A stretch of 64,000 bases of DNA from Symsagittifera roscoffensis (Eukaryota > Xenacoelomorpha > Acoela > Convolutidae): positions 24,111,609-24,175,608 of the forward strand of contig NC_087066.1 of assembly GCF_963678635.1 (NCBI RefSeq), written 5' to 3'. This document shows, piece by piece, positions 1 to 12,420 of the stretch. The translations under genes were made by a program, and so were the position numbers. Position 1 is the stretch's first letter, and every line of letters begins with the position of its first letter. The notes below the pieces were generated by a model. That model ran no database searches, was not told where the DNA came from, and saw nothing but the letters and a program-made list of their open reading frames with translations.

Positions 1-81
1 AGCAATAATAACATGAAAAAATTAAATGTAACAAATAAAAATGAAAAACATTTTTTTTATTTTAGATTTTATGTAAATTCC

Positions 82-442
82 TCCCCCCACACGCCATATA
101 CACTACAAAGTGATTAATGGCTAATGAGCTTCCTTTACCAATTTGAAACGATTTCTAAAGGAGATTTAATATCCGCTTTCGCGTTAATAGTGCAAAATGT
201 ATCGCGCGTTTAATTGTCCAAAATAGGCCAAAATGGCAATGTTTAACCCCCAATAACTGTACGAAAAAAGATCACAGAGGAAACATCTTTTCAAATTTAA
301 GCTTAGGACAACCATAACTTTTGAATGATAAAAAAAATCCCGTCAAAAATGGCTAGTTAAAAAGTTAAAGTTTGTCTGAAGAAAAAAACTCACCCCGAGC
401 ACAAATATTCCGTTACTTTCGTATCGAAAGTCGGAACAATTG
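82..442 (+). repeat. Dispersed CGCG-palindrome repeat, copy 1
   Basis: First of five copies of one repeat in this window. Landmarks in order are CCCCCCACACGCCATAT near 84, a central block with CGCGCG-type inverted repeats near 180-215, the phrase TCAAAAATGGCTAGTTA near 344, and GAGCACAAATATTCCGTTAC near 397. The other copies lie at 3411-3956 and 3957-4440 (plus strand) and 15735-16195 and 16505-17045 (minus strand). No ORF of its own is visible, so a non-autonomous DNA transposon or foldback-like element is likely. The family name is unknown to me. Confidence 0.7.
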
Positions 443-711
443 TACTACTTAAGATGAAGCGTGCGGGGATGATAAAGAAAAAAGTTTCAACAATTCTTTC
501 AGGTTTTTATAGGCCATTCGTCATTCTTTTTTTAAATCAAACAAATCACCATGGACGTTAAGGCCGTCCGAATTTTCAGGTAGTTTTCTTGATACGACCA
601 GTCTGATTTTCTCAAGTTTGAGTCAGGTTGGTCTGTTTCTCAAATCGCCGGGGCCTTGAAACCGGGATCGCTGGTCCTTGTCCTCGTTATCGAGAGCTTT
701 GCCACATAATC

Positions 712-732
712 TATATATATATATATATATAT
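712..732. repeat. TA dinucleotide microsatellite
   Basis: About ten uninterrupted TA units. Confidence 0.9.
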
Positions 733-769
733 GAGTATTGCTATGATAAATTAGCGTGAACTCCTGTCT

Positions 770-1045
770 TGTCAAAATCACAACAAGTAAGGGTTTTTTA
801 AAAAAATCATCGTTTGTGTGGCAAGATCTGCACAGGTGAGTTGCTCTTCTGTTATTGTTTCGCAATCACACAGTATCATCACAAAAAAGCGTAACACTTT
901 GTATATTACTCTATGAAAAAACAATCTACTTGGAAAATCATTGCAGTTTGTGGTTATTTTGTGTGAAATGATTAAGTTTGCACAACCGTATAGACAAAAA
1001 AATGCAATTTTACGAACAAAATTTTTTAACGAAATAAACTCGTTT
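770..1045 (-). repeat. Repeat pair, inverted match to 15440-15690
   Basis: The reverse complement of this block matches 15440-15690 over most of its length. Both copies keep a short open stretch reading CDCETITEE and DLATQT, and both lie beside a copy of the CGCG-palindrome repeat (82-442 here, 15735-16195 there). The two blocks therefore look like parts of one larger mobile repeat inserted twice in opposite orientations. The conserved peptide could be a coding relic, but I do not recognise it. Confidence 0.6.
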
Positions 1046-1244
1046 GTCAAAATCAAAATGTGAAATAATTTTCCCCAATTTTCGACTTTTCCATTTTTTA
1101 TACCCTTTTATATATAATTATATATCATTTAATCCAACCAAGGGTGCTGATGTCACCGCCAGGAGAAAACTTATTTTTATGCCTGTCAAGTTTGGGCTAT
1201 TTGTTTTTCAGCAAAATAAATCACTGATGCTCTAATCAGCAGAG

Positions 1245-1554
1245 TAGTTCACACTGGATTGGTCTTCTCAAAAAGTCTTTTCGGATAGAATACACCGTCT
1301 GTTCGTCACGCTATCTTATTTTTGGCAGGGTAGATTCGTGCAACTTCTTAGTTCAATACCGATCCTAATCTTCCTCTCAAATTTTCTAGTCTGTACAGAT
1401 TTAGTATATACTGGTATTCTTGCGATGTTAGAAGAGAGAAAGAGGAGATAATAATTTCATTATCAAACTTAAAAATGGATCATGATTCGTTCGTTCTGAA
1501 TATTTACAGGATAAATATCAAAGTATCTAATAATACTTCTTTGTACTGATTCCA
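1245..1554 (-). mobile_element. Diverged LTR related to the 32-51 kb element
   Basis: Read on the minus strand, this block aligns along its length with the 409-bp LTRs at 32222-32630 and 51141-51549. Shared landmarks are a CCAGTATA-type block near 1415, the GATTAGGATCGGTATT block near 1365, GAAGTTGCACGAATCTA near 1337 and the GATAGCGTGACGA block near 1306. It lacks the internal GTGCTGAAATTAC hairpin of the intact LTRs and is about 100 bp shorter. At its minus-strand 5' edge the sequence GATGGG precedes TGGAA, as it does before the 3' LTR of the large element. That identifies it as the 3' LTR of an older related insertion. Confidence 0.75.
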
Positions 1555-2000
1555 CCCATCTGTGGTTTGAGAATTTTTCAAATCAAATTTGACCTTGTGA
1601 TGGTTGGTTGGAGAGTTTTTTAGATTCTTTGAGGAGAGTGTTGATTGATTGTGTCAGTGAAGAACTTGTTGCTGAGATTGATTAAAATTGAGAGATTATT
1701 GTGAATCAGAAAGATCGTACTGAAATTGCAGATAACGTGCCAAGGAAGTGTCGACTTCGTAAGTTAGAGCGAGACTACGTGCAATCTCAACTATTCATTC
1801 GTATTGATCGAGTAGTGAGATAAGGTTCGACTTCTCTGAGTGAAGCGCTAAGTCACAAGGATCCGTATTTTGAGTTTCAATACCGAGCCGGCCATTGTTC
1901 TTGTTCAATGGATACCTCTGCTGCGATATTGGCTCCATACTTTATATCTTGCAAGGGTTGTGACTGCGGCAATCAAAACCAACAGGTTTGCCATTCCATA
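1555..2000 (-). mobile_element. Internal 3' end of an old related LTR element
   Basis: It lies directly upstream (minus strand) of the diverged LTR. Its block at 1860-1950 aligns with 50749-50828 of the large element: both contain a TCGCAG.A.AGG stretch, then CATTGAA, then CAATGRCC, then ACRGATCC. The shared segment can be read in one frame in both copies, with a Trp codon here where the large element has TGA. This suggests a short 3' ORF in the family. I cannot place the other edge of the fragment; homology is not evident past about 2000. Confidence 0.55.
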
Positions 2001-3410
2001 GTCGGAATGTAGTCAAGTTTTCATCTACTTTTAGCTGCTCGTATAAACTAAAGGAAAATCAGACTTTGAAAAATTTAATGTAAAAATGTATTTCCAAGCT
2101 AAAATTGTCTCAATTAGATGTAGCCCTTATATTAAGAAGCAGAGTTGTGAGTTGCCCTGTAAACAAACTAGAAGAAAAGAGTCCTCAATGTTAGCTATTA
2201 CTTTTCAATGAATTAGCAAGTCTATAGCCTTTTTGTAAAATCTCGATATAAAAGCTACATCTCTCTACCTTTATCATCATTGATTGCGGAGCGGAGTCAT
2301 ATTTCTGGTGTTGCTTGAAAATTTTTCTGTTGATTGAGTTTTTGTGAAGTTCAACTACCCGTACCCAACAAAGCCTGTTTCTCTAGATAGATATGTTATA
2401 CAGATTACCTAGCAAGTTATAGTTTGTATTTACTGTACAGAAATGATCTATTTCTTTCTTAGATTACAAATAAACAATTCCTAAAAATAAATAACCAGAA
2501 ATCAGTTTACTGCTCAACCGCACCGAGATAAGCATGCGTCGAGTATTCACAATAGCTGTAGCAATACAATGCAAATTAACACTTGTTACAACAAGTGTTG
2601 CTTTGCATTAGATTGCTAAAACTATCAGACTGTAGCAGTGCATGTGGCATAGCGGCGGGTCGGGATTTCGAGCCCTCGCACGAGAGATTTATTTCAGCTA
2701 GAAATAGCCTAGATTTAGCTAATTTCTGATCCAAAATAAGATCAGCAAAGGAATTTAAAAAAAAATCCCTGCTTTATTTAAAAAATTCCCAAAGAATTTT
2801 TGACCAGAAAAATAGATTTGATAGAAAGTATTCCAGAGCAGAAATAAAGGATTGTCTTGGTACCGGTATGAAACTTCATAATAGAATCGAACTGCGTAAT
2901 AGAATCGTAAGAATGATTTTTTTCCGTGTATTACAGAATTCGATTATGGCGACTGTTTATGTCATAAAAAAAGTGCACACAGGTTATTTTGGTGCTCAAC
3001 TCAAACCCAACTCAAGGAGAATCAGAAATATTTATATTTTCAAGGAACCGAACCTTGCGAAATTGAAAAGAAAGAACTACTTAACTTGAAAAATTGACCC
3101 AAGTTAACATTTAAAAAATCCTATTTTGTCGCGTGAAAAAGCTTAACGTGTGAATAGAAAACAGCCTTGATTGTTTCCTCTGAAAATTTAGTAATTAAAA
3201 TAGACAATAGTCTTTTATGTTAGTTTAGTCTTTACAATACAACAAAATAATGATGAGTTAGCTATCAAAAGTACAATTACCTCTATATTTGAACTTATAC
3301 TATTAGTTGGCCCTCAAATTCAGATCGCTTCCGATTGTTGATCATCTTTGCAGGGGTTCTCACTATGCTGAACTGCGCTACTATGAACTAAAACGCCAAG
3401 TTGAAACAAA
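2001..3410. other. No gene recognised
   Basis: AT-rich sequence without a convincing ORF. A short tRNA-promoter-like stretch (box A-like TGGCATAGCGG near 2645, box B-like TTTCGAGCC near 2666) could be a worn SINE head, but its A-B spacing is too short for a tRNA gene. Confidence 0.5.
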
Positions 3411-3956
3411 ACTGCTCGTATCAGGGCGATGCCCTGAACTTTCCGATTGACTTTTTTGGAGCAGTAATAGCTTGAAAAAACTAAATGTAGAAAAGAAATG
3501 AAATTTTTTTAAGTTTGAGATTTTTTGTGATACACGCCATATAAAGTACAAAGTGATCACCCCACACGCCATATAAAGTACAAAGTGATAAATTTCGCTT
3601 CTGGTAACACATCAATTATGGTAAATAAGTTTCCTTCAACCAATTTGGAAGAATTTCTAAGACGGAATAAATCTCCGCTAACGCGTCAATAGCGCGATAT
3701 ATATCGCGCGTTATTTGTCCTAAATTGGCCAAAATGGCAATCTTCAAACCTCCATAATTTTACGATATATGATCATAGGTGAATTATCTTTTCAAATTTA
3801 GGCTCAGGACCACAATACCTTTTGAATGATTTTCAAAAGTTTCGTCAAAAATGGCTAGTTAGAAAGTCGAAGTTAGTCTGAAGAAAAAAAGCCCACCCTG
3901 AGCACAAATATTCCGTTACTTTCGTATCGAAAATCGGAACAACAAGACTGCTCGTC
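3411..3956 (+). repeat. CGCG-palindrome repeat, copy 2
   Basis: First half of a direct tandem pair with a period of about 546 bp. It starts with ACTGCTCGTATCAGGGCGATG and ends with CGTTACTTTCGTATCGAAA. The centre holds a perfect palindrome, GCGCGATATATATCGCGC (3692-3709). A 24-bp block starting ACGCCATATAAAG occurs twice inside this copy, near 3535 and 3566. Confidence 0.75.
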
Positions 3957-4440
3957 TAAGGAAGAGGCACTGAATGTTCCGATTGTCTTTTAAGGTCTAT
4001 GGAGCAGTAATAACAAGAAAAACGTTTTAAAAAAATGATTTAATTATTTGAGATTTTTTTTTGAAAAAATCATCCCCCCACATGCCATACAAAGTACAAA
4101 GTAATAAGTTTCGCTCCTAGTAACAAATCAATTATGGCAAAAGTTTGAAAAGATTTCTAAAACGGATTATATTTCCGCTCACGCGTTAATAGCGCGAATT
4201 ATATCGCGCGTTAATTGTCCCAAATTGACCGAAATGGCAATCTGTAAACCCCTATAATTTTACGAAAAATGATCACAAGTGAATTATCTTTTCAAAATTA
4301 GGCTCAAGACCACAATACCTTTTGAATGATAATACAACAGTTTCGTCAAAAATGGCTAGTTAAAAAGTCGAAGTTAGTCTGAAGAAAAAAAAGCCCACCC
4401 CGAACACAAATATTCCGTTACTTTCGCTTCGAAAGTTGAA
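3957..4440 (+). repeat. CGCG-palindrome repeat, copy 3
   Basis: Second half of the tandem pair. It starts with the same ACTGCTCGT block, carries the GGAGCAGTAAT phrase near 3999 and ends with CGTTACTTTCGCTTCGAAAG near 4418. It is slightly more diverged in the central palindrome than its neighbour. Confidence 0.75.
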
Positions 4441-5055
4441 ATAAAAACAAAATATAGAATTTTGTAGGGCAAAATATTTGCGGGCATAAAAAGTCGAAAA
4501 TAAGCTAAATGGAAGTATTAGTTCTGCAACCTTGAGAGTTTTGATTAAAGACGGTCATAAGACAAAACTCCTTTTTTATCCAAGAGCATTAATTTATTTA
4601 AGTGAGACCATTACCGCTGTGCAAGTGGATTCTGCAAACGGTAAAGGTTTCCGCAATTTTATTCATTACACTGAACTAATATGGTGCGTGAACATATAGA
4701 AGCTCGGGCTCCAATTATTATCTAGCAAATGCGAATATCAGTGGAATCCTCGAACAAATCCTAACTTGTTGGTTTACTAAAATTATGGATGGAAATCTTA
4801 TAATTTTCCTAGTAAGCTGTTTTAGGGATCATAAATTGGGAAACACAAGGAACAACCAATAAGACATTTTAGGACTGGTGTTCAAAGTTTAGAATTACTT
4901 CAACGACGTACTGCCGGCAAAAACGCTTCATTTAATTTCGGGTATCAATGTTATAACTTAGTCCGTATGCTGAAACTATTATATATAGTAATCAATTGAA
5001 CCATTATGTTCAAACTCAGTACAGACATTAATCATACAATCCGATACCCTGAAAC
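4441..5055. other. No gene recognised
   Basis: AT-rich spacer between the tandem repeat and the SET-like fragment. No reading frame or repeat that I can support. Confidence 0.5.
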
Positions 5056-5598
5056 TCAGAATAGATAACGCCTAGGAAGACCCGCAATTTGCAACACCCA
5101 TTCATTTAGGGCTCCTGGTTGGAGGCAGTAATGGTCTGCCTTGATGTTGGTGACTACTTGGCCGTGGTAATCCACCAGCACATCATCTTTCTTGAATGAT
5201 TGCAAAGCAATCAAACCCAGTAAAAAAGAAAGTCGAATTACCGATTCAAAAATGAAATTTTTTTAAGATATATTTATCGAGTCATTAAAAAAATTCAAAG
5301 TAACTCTTCCAAAGACGGGAAGTTTCACATCACATATGCGGACCAAACTCTGGGTCAACACACGACTCTGCAACTCTTTCTGAACCTCATATGGAAAGCT
5401 CTCAATGTCGTTGGCGTTATGTTTCAGGCGTGTGGTTTTCTCAAGCGGCTGAAACTTTCTCTTTGATCCATCATTGAGCAGCTTCGACACATAGTCAACA
5501 ATCTTCTTCAGGTCATAGGTTGCCCACTTCTGCTTTGAGTAAAAGTTTGTAACTTCACTTGACAGCTCATGGCTATCTACAGTATTCCACCATAGCAT
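5056..5598 (-). pseudogene. SET-domain-like gene fragment, splice acceptor damaged
   Basis: Minus strand. The first block (5598 down to about 5302) encodes about 100 residues that I do not recognise, ending PVFGR. The second block (5217 down to the stop at 5058-5056) reads GLIALQSFKKDDVLVDYHGQ near its start. This resembles the N-terminal part of SET domains of the KMT5A-like lysine methyltransferases, in which a Gly-x-Gly-[VL]-x-[AV] strand is followed by a (V/L)DYHG strand. Joining the blocks after GR restores that strand order, with a donor AGA|GTTACT near 5302. The expected acceptor reads ACTG instead of ACAG at 5221-5218. The catalytic NHS/Tyr region of SET domains is absent before the stop. 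It is probably a decayed copy of a host gene; family assignment is moderate. Confidence 0.45.
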
Positions 5599-7255
5599 TC
5601 ATCCAAAATCTTGAAATAAAAACTGCAGTTCAACCGGCTGCATCTAATTCTGTAACCTGCGGCAGTAATTTAAGTTCAACTTGTTGATGACCCAAAATCC
5701 TGTTATATAATGGATTCAAGGGGAAAAAACGTAGCTAATATGTTACTAGATTCGGCAATCAAAATTCGGACTCTGCTTACCATTTAAGAAAACCGCTTTT
5801 TTGTAGTTTTTGCTTACTTTTTGCAGATTCGGCTAAGAGTTGCAGGTTCCACTATGGCACACTTTCGTTAGACAAATGTTTTAAATTTAAATGTTCCAGA
5901 TTCCGCAAATTTTTGCGCATTTTGCAATATAAGCTTCGTTTGGAGCGACTTTGAGTAGAAAAAAGGTTTTGGCTATTTTTTCGTGGAATCTAAAACAGTA
6001 ACATAAATAAAAAATTGTTGCGGATTCCTAGGCAAATCGGATTCTGGCCTGATGCGTAACCCGCTTACAAATACAAAATACAACAAATAGTTGCATAAAT
6101 CTACACACACTCACAATTTCCATTATGTTTTCAAAAAAGCGTTAGAGCAATTGCAATTTTACTTAATTTTTCACGAAGAGATATATTGAAGGCAGTTTTT
6201 AGAAATTTTGAAAATTTTTGAAAAAAAAAATGAAGTTTGGGGATCGAATCATCGAAGCTTTATAGTATGTAATTTTAAAATTGCTGGCATGTTGCGTGCT
6301 TGCCTGTCCAGGAATGAGAAAAATTAACCAGCATACTTATACTTATCAAAAGTGAAAGCCTATTGAAGCAAAAAAACGGTCCTCGGGAAATTTTTTGGCA
6401 AGATAATAGCTACGGCTTTTTGTGAAAATTGTGTTTTTTTTTCAAATTTTCCCGGAAAAACAATTTCATGGACTTTTTTTTAGGATATCGGGCTCGTGCA
6501 GTTCTTTTCTCTGAAGTTGGGCTCACTGGGCACCAAAAATGCTTTTATAACTTCCAGTTTTTATATTTAATAAATTCAGACTTATTCGACTTTTTTTTAA
6601 TTGTAATTGTTCAAAAAAAATTTAAGTTTTTTTTTCCGTAATTTTGTAGAGGGTTACATATTCGTACCACGCAGTCAATTATATAACCTATTATAAATCA
6701 CCATTTTAAATTCAAATATATTTTTATTTAAAATCCATTGAAAAGAATTATAATGGATTATAATATTCAAGGACAGTTTTTACTTACTCAGAACTTACTC
6801 GATTTATAAACCTACTTAAGCTTTCTTGTTCTTCGCAAAACGATATCATTCGCACTTTTAAGATCCACATCTCTCTTCTCATTTTTAACACCCAAATTGA
6901 ACACCCCCAACTAATCCTCATTCCCACAACTACGCCTTCTTTCCCTCCTCCAGGCTTACCCTACAACCACAACACTCTCTCCATTAGCAACCCCTCCCCC
7001 CCCCACACACACACACAGGCATACACACTCGCCTAATTCCCCCAGACTCTTGCCATCTCCCTCAAATTTTTGCTTCCCACACTAACCACACTAAGCTTAC
7101 ACGTTTGTCGGATAGTGGGGTCAAAAATCCGTGTAAGGAGAGAGGTGTTGTTGAGTCAGGGAATTGAGAATGGTCGAAGCATTTGGGGTAAGGGGGGAGA
7201 TACCCCAATTAAGCAAACAATGAGAAACAATCGTCGTCGAAGAAATAAGTATAAA
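5599..7255. other. No gene recognised; one copy of a short dispersed block
   Basis: AT-rich. The block at 6465-6570 (GGGCTCGTGCAGTTCTTTTC and onward) recurs at 11125-11235. A pyrimidine-rich stretch followed by a CA tract lies at 6985-7025. No convincing ORF. Confidence 0.5.
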
Positions 7256-10200
7256 ACAAAACTATAACACTTTTTCACAGACCAAAGGTAACCATTGCAA
7301 CGTTCAAGATTAAAATCCATTATAAGTCATTCTTATCAATTATATTAGATTTAATTTACTCCTACTTAGCCTGATTTTTCATGAATTATGAAACTATCAT
7401 AACCGATTTTTATTTGAATTGTTACCCATGGAGAACCTTTTTGCGGAATAAACAAATCTCAATTAATTTTTCGGCGATCATTTTTTCAGACCAGCGTCTG
7501 CTTTCTTATTCATAATTTTTGACTGAAATTGTTTCCTACTACCTGAAAAATATTGACGCTTGGGACCTTTTGAAGTCATAGGGGTACAAAACCTGTCAAA
7601 TTGTCCAATTTGGTATAAGTAGTTGGCTTATAAATTGGCTCCTTGATTTAAAAAGTAAAAACACAATTTACCTGTAATTGTGTTTCATCATATTCTGAGG
7701 GTTGAAATGTTGTTGTTAATTTACTAATCAACAACACTGCGACATAAAACAATGTTTTTGATTTTGTTTACGGTTTGAGGCCAATTGGATTACTGTCCAA
7801 GTTTTTTTTTCACGCTTTGCTCAGATCCACTTGCAAACAGGGCTCTAGAGAAACATCAAAAAGTATCTAAATAATTTTAGATCAGAGCATGCCACGGTGA
7901 TTAAGAGTAAAATCAACACAACAATTTGGCACACTCCACCCAGCATTAACCCAGCCACATATTTATTCCCACATGTATACTCACGCGAGCAAACACATAT
8001 CTACACACGCACACACAAACATACACACACACACACAAGATATATAATACCAAAACAAATTCAGTGTGCTTAAATTTTTGTTGTTTTTCCTTATGTTGAA
8101 CAAATGCTCAAAAAACGAATAATAATTTGAACGACGAAAAAACGAATAACGAAATAATCAAAAAATAATAATGTTTTGAACGAACTCTTGCATCTAATTT
8201 TTTTTAAATTGATCTTTTTGTGCTTGGTTTTTGAGTAGTTTCCCTTGTCGAGGTCGTGATTTTAACTCAGGTTTTCATCGAGGAGACAACTATACAAAAA
8301 ACTATAACAATTTTTCACAGGCCAAATGTAACCTTTCCAACGTTCAAAATTTGAATATAAAATTTTGATTTTCGAAAAACCAGGTTTTTTTAAACTGTTC
8401 AAAATATTTTATTACTCGTTAACCCCGTTATTTTTTAGTCTAATCAAATTTACTAGATTCAATTAAGACATAATTTGCCTTTTTTTAGCCTGATTTATAA
8501 AACTATCAATTATTTGAATTATTATCCATGGAGAAAATTTTGTGGGATAATGGAAGCCCCTTTAATTTTTCTCCGAACACTTTTTCAGAACAGTGTCTGT
8601 TTTCGTATTCATAATTTTGAAAGAATCTGTTTGCTAACATCTCACAAATGTTGACGCTTGGGCCCTTCTGAAATCATAGGGGTATAAAACTTGTCAATTT
8701 GTCCAATTTTGTAGAAGTAGTTGGCTTAGAAATTGCCTCCCTGATTTAAAAAGTAGAAAACTTAATTTACCTGTGATTGTTTTTCATCATGTTCTGAGGG
8801 TTGAATTTTTGTGGTGAAATAAGTAATCAACAGCACTCTGACATAAACCAAAGTACTTTGATGTTTTTTGACGTTTGAGGCCTATTGGAATGCTGTCGGG
8901 CATTTTTTGTTACCTTGATCAGATCCATGTTCAAACATGGTTCTGAAAAATTAAACATCAAAAAATATCTGAATCATTTTTACATCAGACTATGCCATGG
9001 TGATTAGAAGTAAAATAAACCCAACTTCGCACACTCCTCCCAGCAACAACCCAAGCACACACTTATACACCCAGGTATACACACGCGTGCAAACACAAAT
9101 GTACACACTCACACATACGCACATGCAGACCGAAACACAAACCTACACACACGATTCTTCTTAAATTTTTTAATCGTTTTTACTAAACTGTATGGTTTTA
9201 AACGAAAAATCTTTGCGTCTATTTCAAAAAGAATTGACTTTTTTTGTGCTTGGCTGTTGAGTAGTTTCCCTTGTCAAGGTCGTGGTTTCATGTTCAGGTT
9301 TTTGTCAATCTGTACACTTTTATCGTCAACCTGTTTTCGTTTTGCCTTAATGGTATCGTTTTAAATGAAAAATCTTTGCGTCTGTTTTAAAAAGAGTTGA
9401 TTTTTTTTGTGCTTGGCTGTTCAGTAGTTTCCATTGTCGAGGTCGTGGTTTTATGTTAAGTTTTCGTCAAGGAGACAAGTATAAAACAAACTTTTAAAAT
9501 TTTCTCACCGGCCAAATTTAATCCTTGAAACTTTCAAGATTTGAAAATAATAGTTTTGATTTTGGAAAAACCAGGCTTTGGCTCTGAAATTTTGAAAAAA
9601 CGTTTATAACTCATTGAAATGTTTGAAAATTCTTTCCAATCAATTATATTAGATTCAATTTATTCCTGATTTGCCTAATTTATCACAGTTTTAAAACTAT
9701 CATAAAGATTTTTTTTTTGAATTATTATCCATGGAGAACCTTTTTGCGGGATAAACAAAGCTCAAATAATTTTTCGCCGATATTTTTTTCAGACCAGTCA
9801 GTGTCTGCTTTTGCATTCATAGTTATGAATGAATTTGTTTGCAAACATCTCACAAATACTGACGTTTGGGCCCTTCTGAAATCATAGGGGTATAAAACTT
9901 GTCAAATGGTCCAATATGGTATAAGTAATTGAGAAATTGGGCTGAGAAATTGGCTCCCTGATACAAAAAAATAAGAACACAATTTACTCTTGATTGTATT
10001 TCATCATTTTCTGAGGGTTGAAATGTTGTTGAATAAGTAATCAACAGCATTGCGAATTATATCAACTTATTTTGATGTTTCTTACATTTTGAGGCCGATT
10101 GGATTACTGTCGGGGATTTTTTGTTTCTCATTGCTCAGATCCACTTGCAATCTTGGTTCTGAAAAACTGGACACAAGTTAAACGAGGTGAGAGAAAAAAG

Positions 10201-12420
10201 ACAGAATGAGTCAATTAACCATTTGTACAGATTAAAATATGGTTGATGTATAGAGCGACATGACTTCAAAATGAAAAAGTATGAAGTTCTAGAACTTGTT
10301 TGTTTTCGAATCAACAAATCAAAGAAAAAATAAAAAAAAATTTTGAGTTTGATTTTCACCCAAAAAATATCACCGAATACGATTATGTGTATTGAACAAA
10401 AATTTTAGATTATCAATTTTTTTCCTCATTTATCGAATATAACTGGTTATTTTAGTTTCCGAAAATTTAAGCGGATTCAGCAAAATGTAAAAGGGTTCCG
10501 CAAAGTAAAACTGGATTCCGCAAATTGTAGAAGAATACGCAATTTGCTTTATTAAACTGAAATAAGTTTTTTGTGCGAACAAATAATAGTTAGAGGTCTA
10601 AAGAAACTTTAGCAAATGCGGAATTTGAAAACAAGGACTAAGCCATTAAAAGTAGAAATCACTAACAAATCCTATATATATATATCAAGCAGCTAAAATA
10701 TAGCTTCATCTGAAATCCTGAAAATGATACTTCAGTTTACCTGGATGTATCTGATTCTGATCCTGAAATTTGTGATTTTAGCTAGGATTGACAATCAAAG
10801 TATAATTAGGTTGCATTATCTTCGAACTGAACCTCGAGCTTAAGTGGAAAACAATACAAAATTAGCAGATCGAACTATCTTTGACTGACATGGGATATGA
10901 TTAACCATTGGTCCTATCTGTGGTACCTGGCTTTTCATCGGTAACAACTTTTGAAAAAAAAAGCTCATGTTAATAACTTTTTGAACAATTTTTATGCCAC
11001 AGCATCCTATGCTGATCAGGAGTAAAATATAGAGGATATATCCTCACACTCCACCCAGCAACCACCCAACCATACAATACACCAGTACACACACGTACAC
11101 ACAAGCGCAAATACACGCGCACACATTTTATGGACTGTTTTTTTTTAAATATTGGGCTCGTGTAGCCCTTTTCTCTAAAATTAAGGCTCACTCATCACCT
11201 GAAATATATACATAACCTCCAATTTTTTATTTGAAAAAACCCCATTTTTAAGATCTATTATTAATTGTTATCATTCCAGTTACTGAAGAAAACGATGGTA
11301 TATTTGTGAGTAGTGTGGCTTTTTCAAAAAAAAATTAGTTAAAACTTTTCAAGAACTTTTCGGCTGGTAAGTTTTTAATCAACTTTTTGATAACTATAAC
11401 TGATTTGAGCAACATCACGAAAAGATTTTGAAATAAATTTACCAATTATTACACGTAAAATTGCAGGGGCTTGAAAACTTCAAATCGGCCGATTTCGTAT
11501 TCTCTACAGATGCACCAGTAAAAATAATCATTTATCATTGATTTTCGTTTTTAATTTTCGTACGCGGTTGCCATTATGATTCGGTTAAATTACAATTTGG
11601 TTCCCCGCAATCGCTAATCATCCATTATAGTCCAAGATTTTGAAAATAGAGGCACAGCGGAGCTTCGCATCACTTGCAAAACAACACAAACATAAGAAAC
11701 AATGAAAGTTAGAAAAACAATAAAAAAATATTGAAAAAAATCAGTCTGGATAGATGTTCAATACAAGCAAACATACCAGACATTTGAGTATTAAATGAAC
11801 ACGCAACATAGTATTGAATGAACACGGAAAATTACAAAGAGGAAGCAAAGCCGACAATACTTGAGGAGTCAAAAAATGAACCGGAAATATGATTTTATTT
11901 TTCTAAATGCTTAAAGTTGTAAGTCCCTCTTAAACGTTCAAAGAGCAACACTTGCATTTGCAACTACAATCAATTTTAATAAAAATGCAAAAACTTTAAT
12001 TTTGAATTTAAAAACGCAATCTTTTCCTTCAAGAAAGATTATAACTTATTACATTTTAATCCAATCTATCATAATTCGAAATAATTTATTATATTAGATT
12101 GAATTGATTTCAAAAATGCCTGATTTATAATGTGTTAAAATCTCAATCTAATCCAATTCGTCAAAAATTTTAAGAAGACAGAAAATAAAGCACCATTCTA
12201 ATCAAATATTATCCAGAGAACACATTTGCAGAATGAACAAAGCGAATTTAATTTTTCCCGATTAATTTTTCTCAGCAGTGTATACTTTTTTTCGATTGTT
12301 GACTTAATTGTTTCCTGCTACCTAAGAAAGATCGATGCTTGCGGTTATATTGATGCTTTGGAGGTTATATGGGTTAAAAATTTGTCTAATTTGTTATAAA
12401 TATTGTTTTAAAAAAATTGT
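7256..12420 (-). repeat. Degenerate tandem array containing glycosyltransferase exon relics
   Basis: Units of about 1.0-1.2 kb begin near 7256, 8291 and 9479; a more worn partial unit lies at about 11990-12420. Each unit starts with a CAC.GRCCAAA block, then has ATCCATGGAGAA, a CTGAGGGTTGAAATGTTGTTG block, a CACACTCC.CCCAGCA block and a CA-rich tract. Just after CTGAGGGTTG, the blocks at about 7715-7850, 8820-8950 and 10025-10330 match the start of exon 3 of the GT14 gene (14791-14660). In the third unit the match continues into the adjoining intron as far as about 10375. The array therefore grew from, or captured, a piece of the neighbouring gene. No unit keeps an open frame. Confidence 0.65.
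10468..10548. repeat. Short GGATTCCGCAAA repeat cluster
   Basis: About four imperfect copies of a roughly 21-bp motif built on GGATTCCGCAAA. Related single motifs occur near 4625 and 5900-6035. Confidence 0.45.

Noticed and set aside
2641-2690. tRNA-like sequence with box A and box B resemblance.
   Set aside because: The boxes are only about 10 bases apart and no cloverleaf can be drawn; at best a SINE fragment.
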